Source: Sipunculus nudus
Taxonomy: Eukaryota > Annelida > Sipuncula > Golfingiida > Sipunculidae
Direction: 5' to 3'
Length of the DNA stretch: 64,000 nucleotides
Assembly (NCBI GenBank): GCA_026874595.1
Contig: CM049312.1
Coordinates: forward strand, 68,354,929 to 68,418,928
A program made the translations under genes and the position numbers. This document shows, one piece after another, positions 11,500-22,649 of this stretch (positions within the stretch are counted from its first letter, which is position 1; every line of letters starts with the position of its first letter). The notes under the pieces were generated by a model. It saw only the letters and a list, made by a program, of their open reading frames with translations, did not search any database and was not told where the DNA came from.

Positions 11500-12202
11500 G
11501 TGAGCTTCTGAAGCAGTCGACAACTTGGAGTGATGTCCCCTAATCGGATCTCTCCTTGTGGTTTGGGCGCCTTCCCGGTCTTTGGTCGTCTTTTTGTCCA
11601 CTACTAATAACGCACAAACAAGCTTGCGATGGATCAAAAGGACCCCACACGGAAACAATACACTCACACCCATACAAAACTCGCCAAGGAACTTTTACCG
11701 CTCTGCATTTCGATATAAAAAGGGATGACACGCGACACATGGGGAGGACTGTCTTCCAACTCAGGATCCCGGAGGCTGTTGCCTACGTTAGGTTCCCACC
11801 CACAGCTATATTGCGGGCTTCATAGTGTTATTTATTTTCGCCAGCTGACCTGCCGTTGACTGTTGTTAAACCGCTGTGAACTTTCGTTATCTACTTTCAT
11901 TTACATCCGGGGATTCACTGGTCTTTCGTTGTGTATTGAGATATAGTGAACATGTGAAAATGATGTGATTGTCTGGACTTTAGTTAAGTATTTCTTTCAT
12001 TTTCGATATTTATGGCACCTTGTTTAGTTTTCTCATGCATTAATTTCACAATTGTGTTTGTTGTTGTACATATTGTGTAGAATATGATGATTAAAAGAGT
12101 ACCTTTATAAGACCTATACTGTCTTTGTGTTTACCTGAGGATACGTGTCTGAAATTATGTGTTGCGGTCCGATGTGCCATGTGAGTGAGGACCGTAACAT
12201 AG
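11500..12202 (+). mobile_element. Possible solo LTR (low confidence)
   Basis: The block has the layout of an LTR: it starts near TGTGAGC, has a TATA-like GATATAAAAAGGG at 11719-11731, an ATTAAA poly(A) signal near 12092, and ends GGACCGTAACA near 12202. No second copy occurs in the window and no target duplication is clear, so it could equally be unrelated promoter-bearing sequence. Confidence 0.25.
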
Positions 12203-12424
12203 TACAGACTCCAAACAGTATCCGCATGCAAGTCGTAACCTTATTTAGGTTCCTTTATTATCTCATGCAGTTACAGTTTCTCATAAAAACTTATGAATCT
12301 TCCCACATACAATGTCGGCAAGTTGCCGTTTCAAGTAACCCCAGGAAATATTTCTGTTTCATACATCCGACTGACACCAGAGAAATGTGACTTTGTATAA
12401 TTAGGTATGGGGAGCATGACCAGA

Positions 12425-12490
12425 TAATTGTTTTTCAAGTTTTATTAATTTTATTAATAATTGTTTTTCAAGTTTAATTAATTTTATAAA
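12425..12490 (+). repeat. Two-unit tandem repeat (~37 bp)
   Basis: AATTGTTTTTCAAGTTT...ATTAATTTTAT occurs twice in tandem. Confidence 0.7.
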
Positions 12491-12791
12491 GTGTAATGTT
12501 TAGCCATCAACGTGAAAACCACAGTTTTGATGAACACGTGTTTCATTTAATTTAAATTTCAAAGCAGTTAAGTAATCAGTCGGTGCCACCTTCATCCTTT
12601 GATGTTCTTTTCTATGTAGCATAGGCTCGTGAGAACCGATTTTGTTTCACGGTCTCAACAATAACTGTGTTTGGTATTCGACGTCTTGTCTGCGAATTTG
12701 TTTGGTCTAGTTTTTCCACGAAATCATCCCTGGGGGCGTGTCGGCGTTTTGTTTGATGTGTAGTAACAACGGATATCGTAGTTGGAAGTGC

Positions 12792-12870
12792 TGATTGGCG
12801 GAGAAGTCTAGCGGGGGTTGTGACGTCAGGAGTCCTATATAAGGCGTTAATCTCCAGTAATCTGGAGAAG
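12792..12870 (+). promoter_or_regulatory. Promoter-like block: inverted CCAAT, CRE, TATA box
   Basis: An inverted CCAAT (ATTGG, 12794-12798) precedes a perfect CRE palindrome TGACGTCA (12821-12828), then TATATAAGG (12836-12844), at spacing typical of a metazoan pol II core promoter. Transcription would start near 12866-12872 on the plus strand. The following 250 bp are GC-richer than their surroundings, but hold only tiny frames (MGNRVSFY and a 12-codon frame), so the transcript may be non-coding, have a 5' UTR exon, or belong to a mobile element. Confidence 0.45.
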
Positions 12871-13600
12871 AGCCGGAGCGCTTCGTGAGTGTAGCGTCAC
12901 CTGAGCGTGCTTCAGCAGTCGGCTGGTCTGCTTTTTTCTGTGTGTCCAGATGGGCAATCGTGTCAGTTTTTATTGACAGTCTACGCCTGAGGGAGGCCAC
13001 CTTGTTGATACTCGATCTGTAAAATACTTCGGAGACAATGATATTGTCTGCCAAAGGAAAGGCATTCTACTGATGGTGCGCGCTCACAAGACTTTGTCTT
13101 TCAGCGAAACTGTGATGGTGCTCTGATAAATGTAAAGAGGATATGTGTGTATGTAATAATGGTTGAATGCGTAAGGGAACAATCGAAAACAAACCGCTAT
13201 GCTTTGGAATTAACCCGAGATATATTAAGATGCACTCTACTAGATGGCGCTTTAGAGAATATGAATCCCTATAATTCAGGTGACCTGACGTATCTGAAGA
13301 ATACGGATTTCTTCAGCTCCCCTCTCTTGTTCCAAAGATTAATTGTTTCATTTGTTATCCATCGAAGCTAACATAAGCTAACGAAAAGTTATCTTGGAAA
13401 TTATGCTTCACATGGTTTTTTTGGTTGCTTAGTGTTTATATTCCCAATTTAAACCTAAATTTTAACTTTGTAGGTAAATATAAACTGTTGGGTTGGGCAT
13501 ATGAAATGCTGGCAGGAAACTACACTTGTCACCGCATGAAGGTGGTTGATTCAATGAAAAGACCATAGATTCAGGTGCCCCTACACACGTCTTCTGCACT
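12870..13600. other. Sequence downstream of the promoter-like block
   Basis: No convincing coding exon. The 13147-13371 plus frame has no family features. Part may be a 5' UTR or non-coding transcript. Confidence 0.3.
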
Positions 13601-13607
13601 TAGAGCG

Positions 13608-13815
13608 TAGTGGAGCGTGGTCGGGTAATCGTCAATGCTCTAACCTCGTGACCGCAAGGTTGTAGGCTCGCGTCCCGGTTCAACCAGTTTTAGCCAAAGT
13701 CTTAACCACAACTGTGCGCTCTCTTCGCCCATTAGTGAATGGGTACTAGGCATACGTGGGCGGCATACAAATCTATAACGAATAATCTTCTAGCACCCAA
13801 AATGGCTTTTTATGT
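13608..13815 (+). mobile_element. tRNA-derived SINE
   Basis: A pol III A-box-like TGGTCGGGTAATCG is followed about 45 bases later by a B-box-like GGCTCGCGTCCCGG. The body then has CGCCCATTAGTGAATGGGTAC, a style common in invertebrate SINEs, and an AT-rich tail. The tRNA-like region lacks a proper acceptor stem, so it is not a tRNA gene. Confidence 0.55.
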
Positions 13816-13869
13816 TGTATGCATCCCAGGGATCTGAGGAAAGCTATAAAAATGAGTAGGCCGGAAAGA

Positions 13870-16390
13870 CGATGAAGCAAAGTGTGAAGGTCGACTGAGA
13901 CTGACATTGCCGATGATATCAGACTATAAATCCCACCTGTACATCCAGGTGCCCTTAGGCATTATATTCCGCACTGAGTGACCGTTGGATTATTTCCACG
14001 CGTTTGATTGCTTTTGTCCATACGAAAGTGGCGATTTTCACCAGATCTGGGATCTGTAAGAGCATTAGTAATTAGAAAAAAGATACATAAGAGTATACTT
14101 TATATTATTATTTAATACCAAAGTCACACATGAAGGTTAATTGCTTTTTCGCAATGAGATTCTAATTCATCAGGTCCTTGGGTAAAAAAAAAATTGTTGG
14201 TACCTTTAGCCAAAGCTAGTCAATGTTGAACTTATTCGCTTCGAAACGACAATGTGTTTTTTTAATATTTTTATCATTGCCTCCGCCAAGACAATATATA
14301 ATACATAATCAAAAGAAAATTTTCTATTTATAAGATCATTTTCAGGTGTATTATGTAACACATCGTCCAAATATAACCTTCACACGATGTCACATCGTAG
14401 TTCATTGCAAACATACGTTAATTTTTTTCTACCTTTGATATTACTGTAACAATATCGATGAAATGATTTTGACAACAAAAACATATACATACACATCAAA
14501 TTCAGACATGGCATTAATTTTTAAAACAATGCATGCTTTGCCCTTTTCCTTTGCAAAATGCCGTCTATGTGTGCAGATGCAAATTGGATCGAAAGATAAA
14601 ATAATTGTGTATATGATACTAAATTCCCCATCCAAAACTAACGTTGCCACTACATTGATCAGTAATTTTGTTTTATCCTCATACACCGACATGTGTCTCT
14701 AAATATTATATTTCGCGTGTATATATCCTTGGAATATCATACATACAAAATGTTATTTTGTATCTTAATCAGTTCTCATCGATATCCCCTAAAAGTACCA
14801 TCTATTTTTTTAACATTAAGGCAGGCTCTATGTTTACCTAATTCAACATTATGAAATAACTCATAAATATATATGTTACTGGATCAGAACTGTAAAACTA
14901 CTATTAAAGGGATTGCATTCATGGGTTCACATTGCATTTATTATGGATAGCTTAAACATCATTTAAATTGTGATAAAGCTTCCATTGGACATTGAGTTTC
15001 TGAAAACATGAATAATTCGTATATTAGATTAAAGTGGTGTCAAAGAACGTTGACATACGGCAAAAATAAATCCAACGCAATCAAGACTCAAGTTATTTTT
15101 ATAATCGTTTGAAAATGGCAACACCTGAAAACCCTGTAAACGTTTATTTTCATATTCTTCCCAATGTGCACCATTTGCATATATTAAAGCTGCTAATTCA
15201 CCTACCTTTGTAAAAGAATTCATGTGATTTCTGTCTTCTTCTGTGTATAAATAAATGATCCAGGGATTAAAGGGCTTCGTGAAGGATGTATGAACTTATT
15301 TATCATCAACTTGTTTGTAAACACAGCAATGTTGACAAATAGGAAAACATGAAACCTACTGTGGTAGGTTCCATTTATGCAAAGGTGAAAAGGTCACATC
15401 TTGCAAAACGCAATTTGCAAAGCTCTGGCTTATCGGACTTGCTGCCAGATGCCCTTGTTGAATTTGTTTTTATTATTCTGGCACGCCTCAACATATTATA
15501 AACACGTCGATTTAATCAAAACAGGCAGTCTGTGAGCGGTGATATCCACGTTTTCTGGCCCATTTAAATAAAAGTCCCAAGGGAGTACCTTTAGTTTATA
15601 AAAGTCAGATAGGTGATCGGGCAAGTAATCTACGACGCCGTTATCATGGAGCTCTAGGGGCGACGTTCAGAATGGTGATCCTCATCTGAACAGTTTTGCT
15701 TTGCCGCAGAAACTGTGTCGGTGCCTCATCTGAGCGTTTTACCAGTCCCCCTTTTCCTAAAATATTAATGATGTACATCTGTTTACTTTCAGGAATATTT
15801 CACAGATAGTTTTACTCTATTAATATAAATTTTATCATGTTGCATGTTTTTTTTTCTTACACAAGGAATAAAACTTCTAATATTAAATTTCTAAATTATT
15901 TAATTTGACAAGCCAACTGGATAAAAAAGTTTATCAAAAAAGGAACAAAATGTATCTCTAATTTTTTCTTTGAATTCTAGATGAACATCGTTATATCAAG
16001 TGCAAATGTCATTCAGGTTTAATTAATAACGTTATGGTTTAGGTACTTCTCAGTTTAATTTAAGTATACCTAAACTGTCTTGATATGATTCATTGCAATC
16101 AAACAAAATACCATCTTCTCAACATGAACTGAAAATTTCTTGAGAATCAGTGTTCTCGTGACACATTTTTAAAACATAGTACTATTCTGGTAGTATGAAG
16201 GGATAGAAATCCATTTAGTCTATTTGGTGTGCTTTAAGATATTCTATTAAAACCCAATGTTAAATTATGGGTTGGAGTTTATGATTAAAATGAGTTTCAG
16301 GACTTAAAGACCTGTACAAAAAGACCTGTTCTTAATTCATAGTCGCCCTTGATGGCTTACACCTGCACTGTGCCATATTAATAGCTATAT
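13870..16390. other. Interval downstream of lectin unit A SUEL exon
   Basis: Expected to hold the following exon(s) of unit A on the minus strand, but I find no PAN-like cysteine pattern. A 15029-15223 minus frame looks protein-like but matches nothing I recognise. Confidence 0.35.
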
Positions 16391-16395
16391 CATAC

Positions 16396-16674
16396 CTGTA
16401 CAGTCATAATTAACTTCTAGGTATTTTCTGACTCCATAGCAAGGGTCACCTAATAGACTAGCGGGTTTTCCTTCTGAACAGCTGTTTTTGTCGTCACAAA
16501 GCTTTTGTAACTTCGTCAAAGTGCTGTTGGCTGAACAATCAGTTCTTTCTTTACCAAGACCCTCACAAAAGTTCTTCCCATTCCGTCCATAGAAAGCGGA
16601 TTGAATTTGAACGACGGAGGATGATGGGCACGCAAGCCTGAGATCTTCTTCATCACAAAACACAGCAGCTTTAA
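16396..16674 (-). CDS. SUEL lectin domain exon of unit A (intact)
   Basis: The 279-nt exon runs from acceptor CCTCTCACAG to donor ACAG/GTATGA, phase 1 on both sides, and is fully open. It encodes a complete SUEL (rhamnose/galactose-binding) lectin domain of about 92 residues: FCDEEDLRLACP at the start, AFYGRNG (the YGR sugar-site motif), CDDKNSC in the middle, and GDPCYGVRKYLEVNYDC at the end, the classic DPC...KYL motif. Eight cysteines are present, the usual number. It joins in frame to the signal-peptide exon at 21696-21756, giving a secreted lectin whose mature part begins near VKAAVF. The intron is about 5 kb and contains a Helitron-like element. A following exon is implied by the donor but was not found. 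This is the best-preserved lectin copy here. Confidence 0.85.
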
Positions 16675-16679
16675 CTGTG

Positions 16680-18415
16680 AGAGGATAATAAGAACAAGCA
16701 AAATGAAAACAATATAATTGTCTTGCAACGGATTAAACAAGTATATCTTACCTTATCTTACAGTTACCCTTTCATTTACTTAAAATAAAAAGAACGAGAT
16801 TTGTTACACGAATAAAGGCAAGTACGCGGCTTTAAAACATATTTTTTTAACTTTCCTTTTTAAATATTTTTATTATGTTTATATGTAAAATTCACAATAT
16901 CTTTTATTGGCCGTGATGAGTGGTGACAACGTGCTGTAGGCTGATCCGACAATAATAGGATGTTGTGACAAATACTTGTTGCATAGAAATAAGTTAGTGC
17001 AAGAACAATCAGGGGGCTTTACAAAAGCAAGCAGGGGCTTTACAAAAAATATAATATGCAAAGCCCAAATCTGGAGAAGAGTCAAAACATATTAAAACTT
17101 TCAAAGGACGCAATCATACAGCAAATGAAGATTGGTGAGCAGGTGTGTTATATACACAGGAAAAAAAGCGAGTGAATAAGGGTTCTCGCTGTTTAGTTTG
17201 CCAAATTGCAAACAAAACATTATACACAGATATACTTGGAAACTAGATGCTACATTTGGTGAGTATTGGCTGAAGACTAACAAAACGACCAAAAAAGGAT
17301 AAATATTCAGAAAAAAACTTTACAGTTAAATTAGTAAAAGTTAAGGAACTGTTTATTCCTCATTAAAAAAGGGATTTTCTAAGAGAATGTTAGTGAATTA
17401 ATTGCATAAAATAAGGCGATAAAAGGGAATAATAAGTTTTAAAAAAATAGGATTAGAGAGCTTTGCGAAAGACCTAGAGATTTCAATATAAAATGCTTCA
17501 AATTCCTAATATGAGCGAAATTTTCAACATAAAAATCCCTAGACGAGACCGGTCTACAGATCATAGGGCATATGTTTACATAGCAAACAAATACAAAGGG
17601 GAAATGTAGAGAAAGTAAAGCTTTATAGCAAGGACCTATTAATTTTGACTTGGGTATTACTAATGCCAACAAACTTAACTAGTCTGCAAACTTAATGGAT
17701 GTGATGAAGGTCCCATCCTAAATGGGTTCTGTTGGGTATGTATTTAAAGGAGAAAATAATTTATATAAAGTGTATACTTGTGTTCAGTTGTTAAGATTTG
17801 TTATTATATTATGTTCCAGTGACCTACCATCGCTTATGGCTGCACTTTTATTTGCTCAATGACATAGACATTATTCGGCGACTGGAGGTGTACGATGAAC
17901 AGTTTACTTCTGGGTTAGGAGAATAGGACGAAGCGTTTGTATTATTTAGTACCAATTAGCAAGTGCTGGTACTACAGTTAAGCTCATTCCAGGCTGACTT
18001 ACTGCGGCCACGCCACGCCTGTCAATCAACCCTTTACCTAACACCGCAAGTGCTTGGATAGCCAATAAGCAATTGATACGCTGCTAGCTCTGGCCGAGCC
18101 GACAGGCGGTCCTGTTTGCACCCCAAGTCAGGTGACATCTGAATTAAAATGTTAGTTTTTCCATTTGATACAATTTAAGACCAGTTACCTTTTCTAAAAG
18201 ATAGATATAACAAACAACTATAAGGTCACGGTTTGTCACAAAAATGCCAATTTTATGATTTTTACGATTATTAGACCATAAACAAAGCTGTTGCCTCCGT
18301 CGCAAGTATGCGTTGTTGGTTGTACTCTTCGCGTAAAGGCTACCACCCATTTTATTTCAAGGGTCAAGTTCCATCAGTTTCTAGTATTAACCTCTTCCTC
18401 CGAATTGACAGTTAG
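16680..18415. other. Intron of lectin unit A, no features recognised
   Basis: AT-rich intron sequence on the minus strand. The frames present have no family features. Confidence 0.4.
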
Positions 18416-18419
18416 TCGC

Positions 18420-18988
18420 ACATTTCAAGGACCCAATCACACTGGGGACCAGTTACGGCTTGTTAGGACCCGTAATCGTTGGAAGTCGGGGACAACTGTA
18501 CGACAAGTCACCAGTGGACTTTGGTGGTGACAAACGAAAAGGGGACATATCGGTCGTAAGCAGGATTTTCATCCTGCACAAAATCGCACTACAACAGGTG
18601 TGGTCGTGACTGGTCGTGACCATCGTAAGTTGTCTTTTAAGAAGCGGTTGCAGACTATCTTGCGACTGTCTTTTGATGGGCATACCCAGGAGCAACCAAC
18701 AATATGCTTATGCCACAACCAATCGTTCAAAAGATGGATCTCATTACAGTCGTAAGATTGTTTCAAGATTATCATGGATGGTCTTACGCTGGCCGTACTA
18801 CAAGTCGCAACAGGTCATACAGGTAGTCACTGGTTGACGTGCGATGATCGTGCGATAGTCTTTTCCTAACGTGACCGTAGCTGTTTTTATGCCAAATAAT
18901 GGGAGCCAGTCGCCAAGACCGCATGTTTCCTCCGACTAGTTGCGAATGCAGCTGTTCTCAGCTCAGGTGATTGGACCCTTCGAAAACT
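18420..18988. mobile_element. MITE-like element with imperfect terminal inverted repeats
   Basis: Left end TTTCAAGGACCCAATCAC; the reverse complement of the right end is TTTCGAAGGGTCCAATCAC, about 17 bp imperfect. The body is GC-richer and full of GTCGTGAC, TCGTAAG, GCGACTG and GTGCGAT words on both strands. No transposase is visible and the target duplication is unclear. Confidence 0.4.
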
Positions 18989-19360
18989 AAGTTACCATCT
19001 TGAAGTACATGAGGCCTTTTCAAAATATCTCAGAGTAGTTTGTATGTAGGGCGTTTAGATCATCCAAGAAACGGTAATTATTACTTAGAGTTCAATTTTT
19101 CTAAATATCTGGTTTTGTAATTTTGAGTTGTAATAAACTGTGAAATCTAGATATGGAGCTATCAGGTCTTCTCAGTTTATTCTGACTTGGCATGGGCTCG
19201 GCTTTAAACCCAAAGGATCACTTATAAACGGAAGGAAGCGTAATTTTCTGTTATCAGCGATACCAACTCCCCCACCTCGATCTGATTGAATCAGGTTGTA
19301 GAGTAGCGCAAATCTTTACCTGGGGTCAGCTTAGTTTCATATATTAAAAAAATAGTATTT

Positions 19361-21237
19361 TTAGCTCAGATGACTTTCAGTCGATAGCGATCACTCTTCG
19401 CCCGGCGTCTGTCTGTCCGGCTGTCCGGTCGTTAACAGGGCACAAATCGTAACCGCTGGACCTAGAATCTTTTAACTTGTCTTCCAGGGAGGACCATAAA
19501 AATCTCTTTGGAAACCTGAAATTAGGTCTCTGATACCCATATTGTCCGAGCTATGGGTCTCAAAAGTACCCCCCCAGAATAATAAAAAAATTGACACAAA
19601 AGCTCAAGTATCTGAATAACCACTGCATTGATCACCATGATTCTTTTCATGAATATTGATTATGGAGGGTTCCATCAGTTCCTGCAAACTGATGGCGCCG
19701 TCTGTATTTTTCTAATTTTAACGATTTTTTTTTCTTAATGTTTTATATTTTCAAAGAAGCTGTCATCTGTTTACAGGGCACAAGTCAATACCGCTGGATC
19801 TTAAATCTTTTTATTTGACATCCAGGGAGGTCCATGAAAAGTCTCTGTGAACACTTGAAATTAGGTCTCTGTTACCCATATCATCTGAGCTATGGGTCTC
19901 GAAAGTAACCCCAGAATAATAAAAAAAATTGACACAAAAGTTTCAGTATCTGAATAACTTCCACAATTCACCATGATTCTTTGCATTAATAATGATCATG
20001 GAGGGTTCCATCAATTCCTGCAGACTGTTGGCGCCAACAGTATTTTTTCTATATTTTACGAATTTTTTTCTTCATTTTTGATATTTTCAAAGAAGCTGTC
20101 ATCTTTTTACAGGGCACAAAGCATAACCGCTGGACCTGGAATCTTCTAACTTGACATCAAGGGAGGTCCATGAAAAATCTCCTTGGAAACCTGAAATTAA
20201 TTTCCTGTTACCCATATTTCGTGAGCTTCTGGGCTCATAAATACCCCTCAGATTAATTAAAAATTTGACACAAAAGCTTGAGTATCTGAATAACTACTCC
20301 ATTGATCACCATGATTCATTGCATGAATACTGTTCATGGAGTGTTCCATCAGTTCTTGCGGACATGTTGGGTCACCTGTAATTTTTCTAATTTTTTACAT
20401 TTTTTTTCTCTGTTTTTGATACTCTCAAAGCTTTCATCTCTTAACAGTGAACAAATCATAACTGCTCGACATGGAATCGTCTAACTTGACATAAAGGGAG
20501 GTCCATGAAAAGTTTCCTTGGAAACCTGAAATAAGGTCTCTGTTACCTATATCCTCTGAGCTTTTGGCTTATAAGCACCCCTCAGAATAATTAAAAATTT
20601 GAAACAAAAACTTGAGTATCTGAATAACTACTGCATTGATCACCGTGATTCTTTGCATGTACATTGGTCATGAAGTGTTGGATTAGTTCCTGCAAACATG
20701 TGGCGCCACCTGTATTTTTTTATATTTACGAATTTTTTATATGTTCAAAGAAGCTGTCATCTGTTAACAAGGCACAAAATGTAACTGCTGCACCTGGAAT
20801 CTTCTAACTTGACATCAAGGGAGGTCAGTAAAAAGTCTCTGTAGAAACTTGAAATTAGGTCTCTGTTACCCATATCCTCTGAGCTTTTGGGGCTCATATG
20901 TACCCCTCAGAATAATAAAAAAATTGATACAAAAGCTCAAGTATCTGAATAACTACTGCATTGATCACCATGATTCTTTGGATATATATTGGTCATGGAG
21001 TGTTTCATTAGTTCCTGCAGACTGATGGTACTATTCTACCAGTATTTTTCAAATCTATATGCATTTTTCTTCTATTTATGAGACCTTCAAATGCAGTGGT
21101 CATCTGTCGAAAAGCCCACTGAAACCCATTTGTTAGGACTCACAAAATTCATGATTGTTTGGCATTCTGGCAGTCATTTTGCTCATTGTTCATCATTACT
21201 TTAATTCAGTTGAGCGTCAAGGCCCATGGGCCACTAG
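19361..21237 (+). mobile_element. Helitron-like non-autonomous element with five tandem units
   Basis: The element opens with a TTAGCTCAGATGACTTTCAG hairpin-type head and a CGCCCGGCGTCTGTCTGTCC run. Five direct units follow, starting near 19435, 19773, 20109, 20444 and 20766, each about 322-341 bp. It closes with the perfect palindrome GGCCCATGGGCC (21221-21232) followed by A and CTAG with T after it: a 3' hairpin plus CTRR end, as in Helitrons. Tandem-repeat cores between such ends are known for bivalve 'pearl'-type and other non-autonomous Helitron elements. No Rep/helicase is encoded. It lies in intron 1 of lectin unit A, in the opposite orientation to the gene. Confidence 0.65.
19435..21107 (+). 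repeat. Five-unit ~335-bp tandem repeat
   Basis: Each unit contains ACAGGGCAC-like start, ACCGCTGGACCT, GGGAGGTCCATGAAAA, GAAATTAGGTCTCTGTTACC, AATAATAAAAAAATTGACAC, TATCTGAATAAC, ATTGATCACCATGATTC, CATGGAGTGTT and AAGAAGCTGTCATCTG blocks. Units differ by several percent and a few indels, so the expansion is not recent. Confidence 0.85.
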
Positions 21238-21690
21238 TTTTTATTATTTTGAACATAACAGAAATACAAGATTATATGCATTTACGCCGTTAATGGTGAA
21301 ATGTACAACATCGAAAGTGCAGGCCATATTTCTAATTTTTACAGGGTGCCTTTAAGGGAAAATTATGCTTTAAATTAATTCATTGAAGTGCGGATTTGAT
21401 GGTATCCTTTTCGAACTCTGCCAAAGTTTCAAGGGCCAAACATGCGACACATCATCAGACTCTAATAGGTCTTGTTAAATGTCTTCACGAAGAGTTCTTG
21501 ATTAAACCCTTGTCGAATGAAGACTACACCTGAACTCCGGAACTGTTAATAATTTATATTTCTTTATCGTCTTCCTTATTAATATTCTGCCACAAACTAG
21601 CATGTACATGTTGTTTGTGAAAATACATGCACACACTACGGATTAAGGTGTATTAAAATAATTGTTTTTATAAAACTGAAATGAGCTAAA
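21238..21690. other. Intron 1 of unit A, donor-proximal part
   Basis: Nothing recognised between the Helitron-like end and the splice donor of the first exon. Confidence 0.4.
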
Positions 21691-21695
21691 CTTAC

Positions 21696-21756
21696 CCGAG
21701 ACCACTGCGACTGAGAACGAAGCCGTAAAAACAAGTAAAGTCAACAGGTTCAGCAT
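21696..21756 (-). CDS. Signal-peptide first exon of lectin unit A
   Basis: The 61-nt exon encodes MLNLLTLLVFTASFSVAVVS, a strong signal peptide, then a phase-1 G at donor CGG/GTAAGT. With the TT that opens the exon at 16674 it restores a Val codon and an open frame into the SUEL domain. The first residues match the paralogous exon at 41336-41395 (ML-LL--LVFT). Too short for routine ORF calling; supported by start, hydrophobicity, donor, phase match and paralogy. Confidence 0.75.
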
Positions 21757-21910
21757 CTTTTTAATACCTCGTCCTCACATAGGTGTTCACGGAATATTAG
21801 CTGACGTATTTTGTCAAGCCGTTGTCGCAGAATAATACTGGTAACTGTTCTGAATAATATATTCTTTGTAAAGGTTATATTCACGGCAACTGCACGGCAG
21901 CTAAACTTGA
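21757..21910 (-). promoter_or_regulatory. 5' flank / promoter region of lectin unit A
   Basis: On the minus strand a TTGCCGTGAATATAACC box lies about 120 bp before the start codon, with ACGTCAGCTAATATT and AACACCTATGTGAGG between. Related boxes flank the unit C first exon (TTGCTATAGATACC near 41530) and the left-edge copy (near 240). The box resembles half an RFX X-box, but regulation is inference. Confidence 0.4.
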
Positions 21911-22237
21911 TGGTATTAACGGTGATATAATTCTTTTTAAACAAAATAACTGACATACAACTCACTTTGTAACCAGGGGAAGGTTTACTATGGTGTTATT
22001 TGTTATTGGGAGTTTCAATGAGTTTGGCCTTGGCGGGAAAGCCCAGGAGACTCTTAAAAGTCACATAGTCGTTTTGGGGTTTCCCATTGAATGAATGAAA
22101 GCTGATAGCACCAACGAATGCGCTTGATTTCCTTTGAATACGGAATGACACACGTTTTTGCTGCGACGGGATAAGCTTATTGATTAACGCCACATGGTAG
22201 AGCTCTCCTTACAAAAAATCATTTATATCATTCTGTT

Positions 22238-22645
22238 GTTTATCTTTCCAGGTTTTTGAAGGTTCTGAAAGTTACACATATTCTGAATTTGGTCAATGTT
22301 GAGAACGGGCGGCGTAATGTTATAGCTAAAATCGCGTATCTTAAAGGGCTGTTTAATGGTATGAAACAAATAAAAGGCAACGACAACAGTAGGAAGCTAC
22401 CAATCACGCCTGGTATTATGCGTAACATTAGAAATCAATAAACCTGGAAAAAGTCGTGATCTACGTTCTGGACAGCATGCCTTCTCGCATTTTTCGTATG
22501 CTGAGGAAGGCGACTCTTTTTTCAAAGGGGTAGTAATTCTTCACAATTCATTACATTACAGGACTGTGTGGTTCACGAATGGGGGTTGTGTCTAAAGACA
22601 ATCGAAAACAAACCAGTTTCGTGAACGTTTTTCATATGTGTCGTT
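22238..22645 (+). pseudogene. Tyrosine recombinase (Crypton/DIRS-type) fragment
   Basis: The plus-strand frame has the layout of eukaryotic transposon tyrosine recombinases: a helical N-terminal segment (AKIAYLKGLFNGMKQ), then KLPITPGIM, the well-known PIT-x-x-I/L box, a stop, then FWTACLLAFFVC and, after a one-base shift, LRKATLFSKG, matching the W-x-A...AFF-x-x-LRK core; later SKTNQFRER in another frame matches the conserved SKT-x-QF segment. At least one stop and two or more frameshifts break it, and the C-terminal catalytic R-H-R-Y part is not seen. No reverse transcriptase lies near, so a Crypton or a truncated DIRS/Ngaro-type element are both possible. Confidence 0.6.
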
Positions 22646-22649
22646 GCCT

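Noticed and set aside
12707-13054. 115-codon minus-strand ORF
   Set aside because: It runs antisense across the promoter-like block and has no family features.
15029-15223. Protein-like minus-strand ORF as the missing PAN exon of unit A
   Set aside because: It has an LQGF stretch recalling GCQGF but lacks the PAN cysteines and a clear acceptor.
19435-21107. CRISPR array
   Set aside because: The repeats are 335-bp tandem units without unique spacers, in eukaryotic-type DNA.
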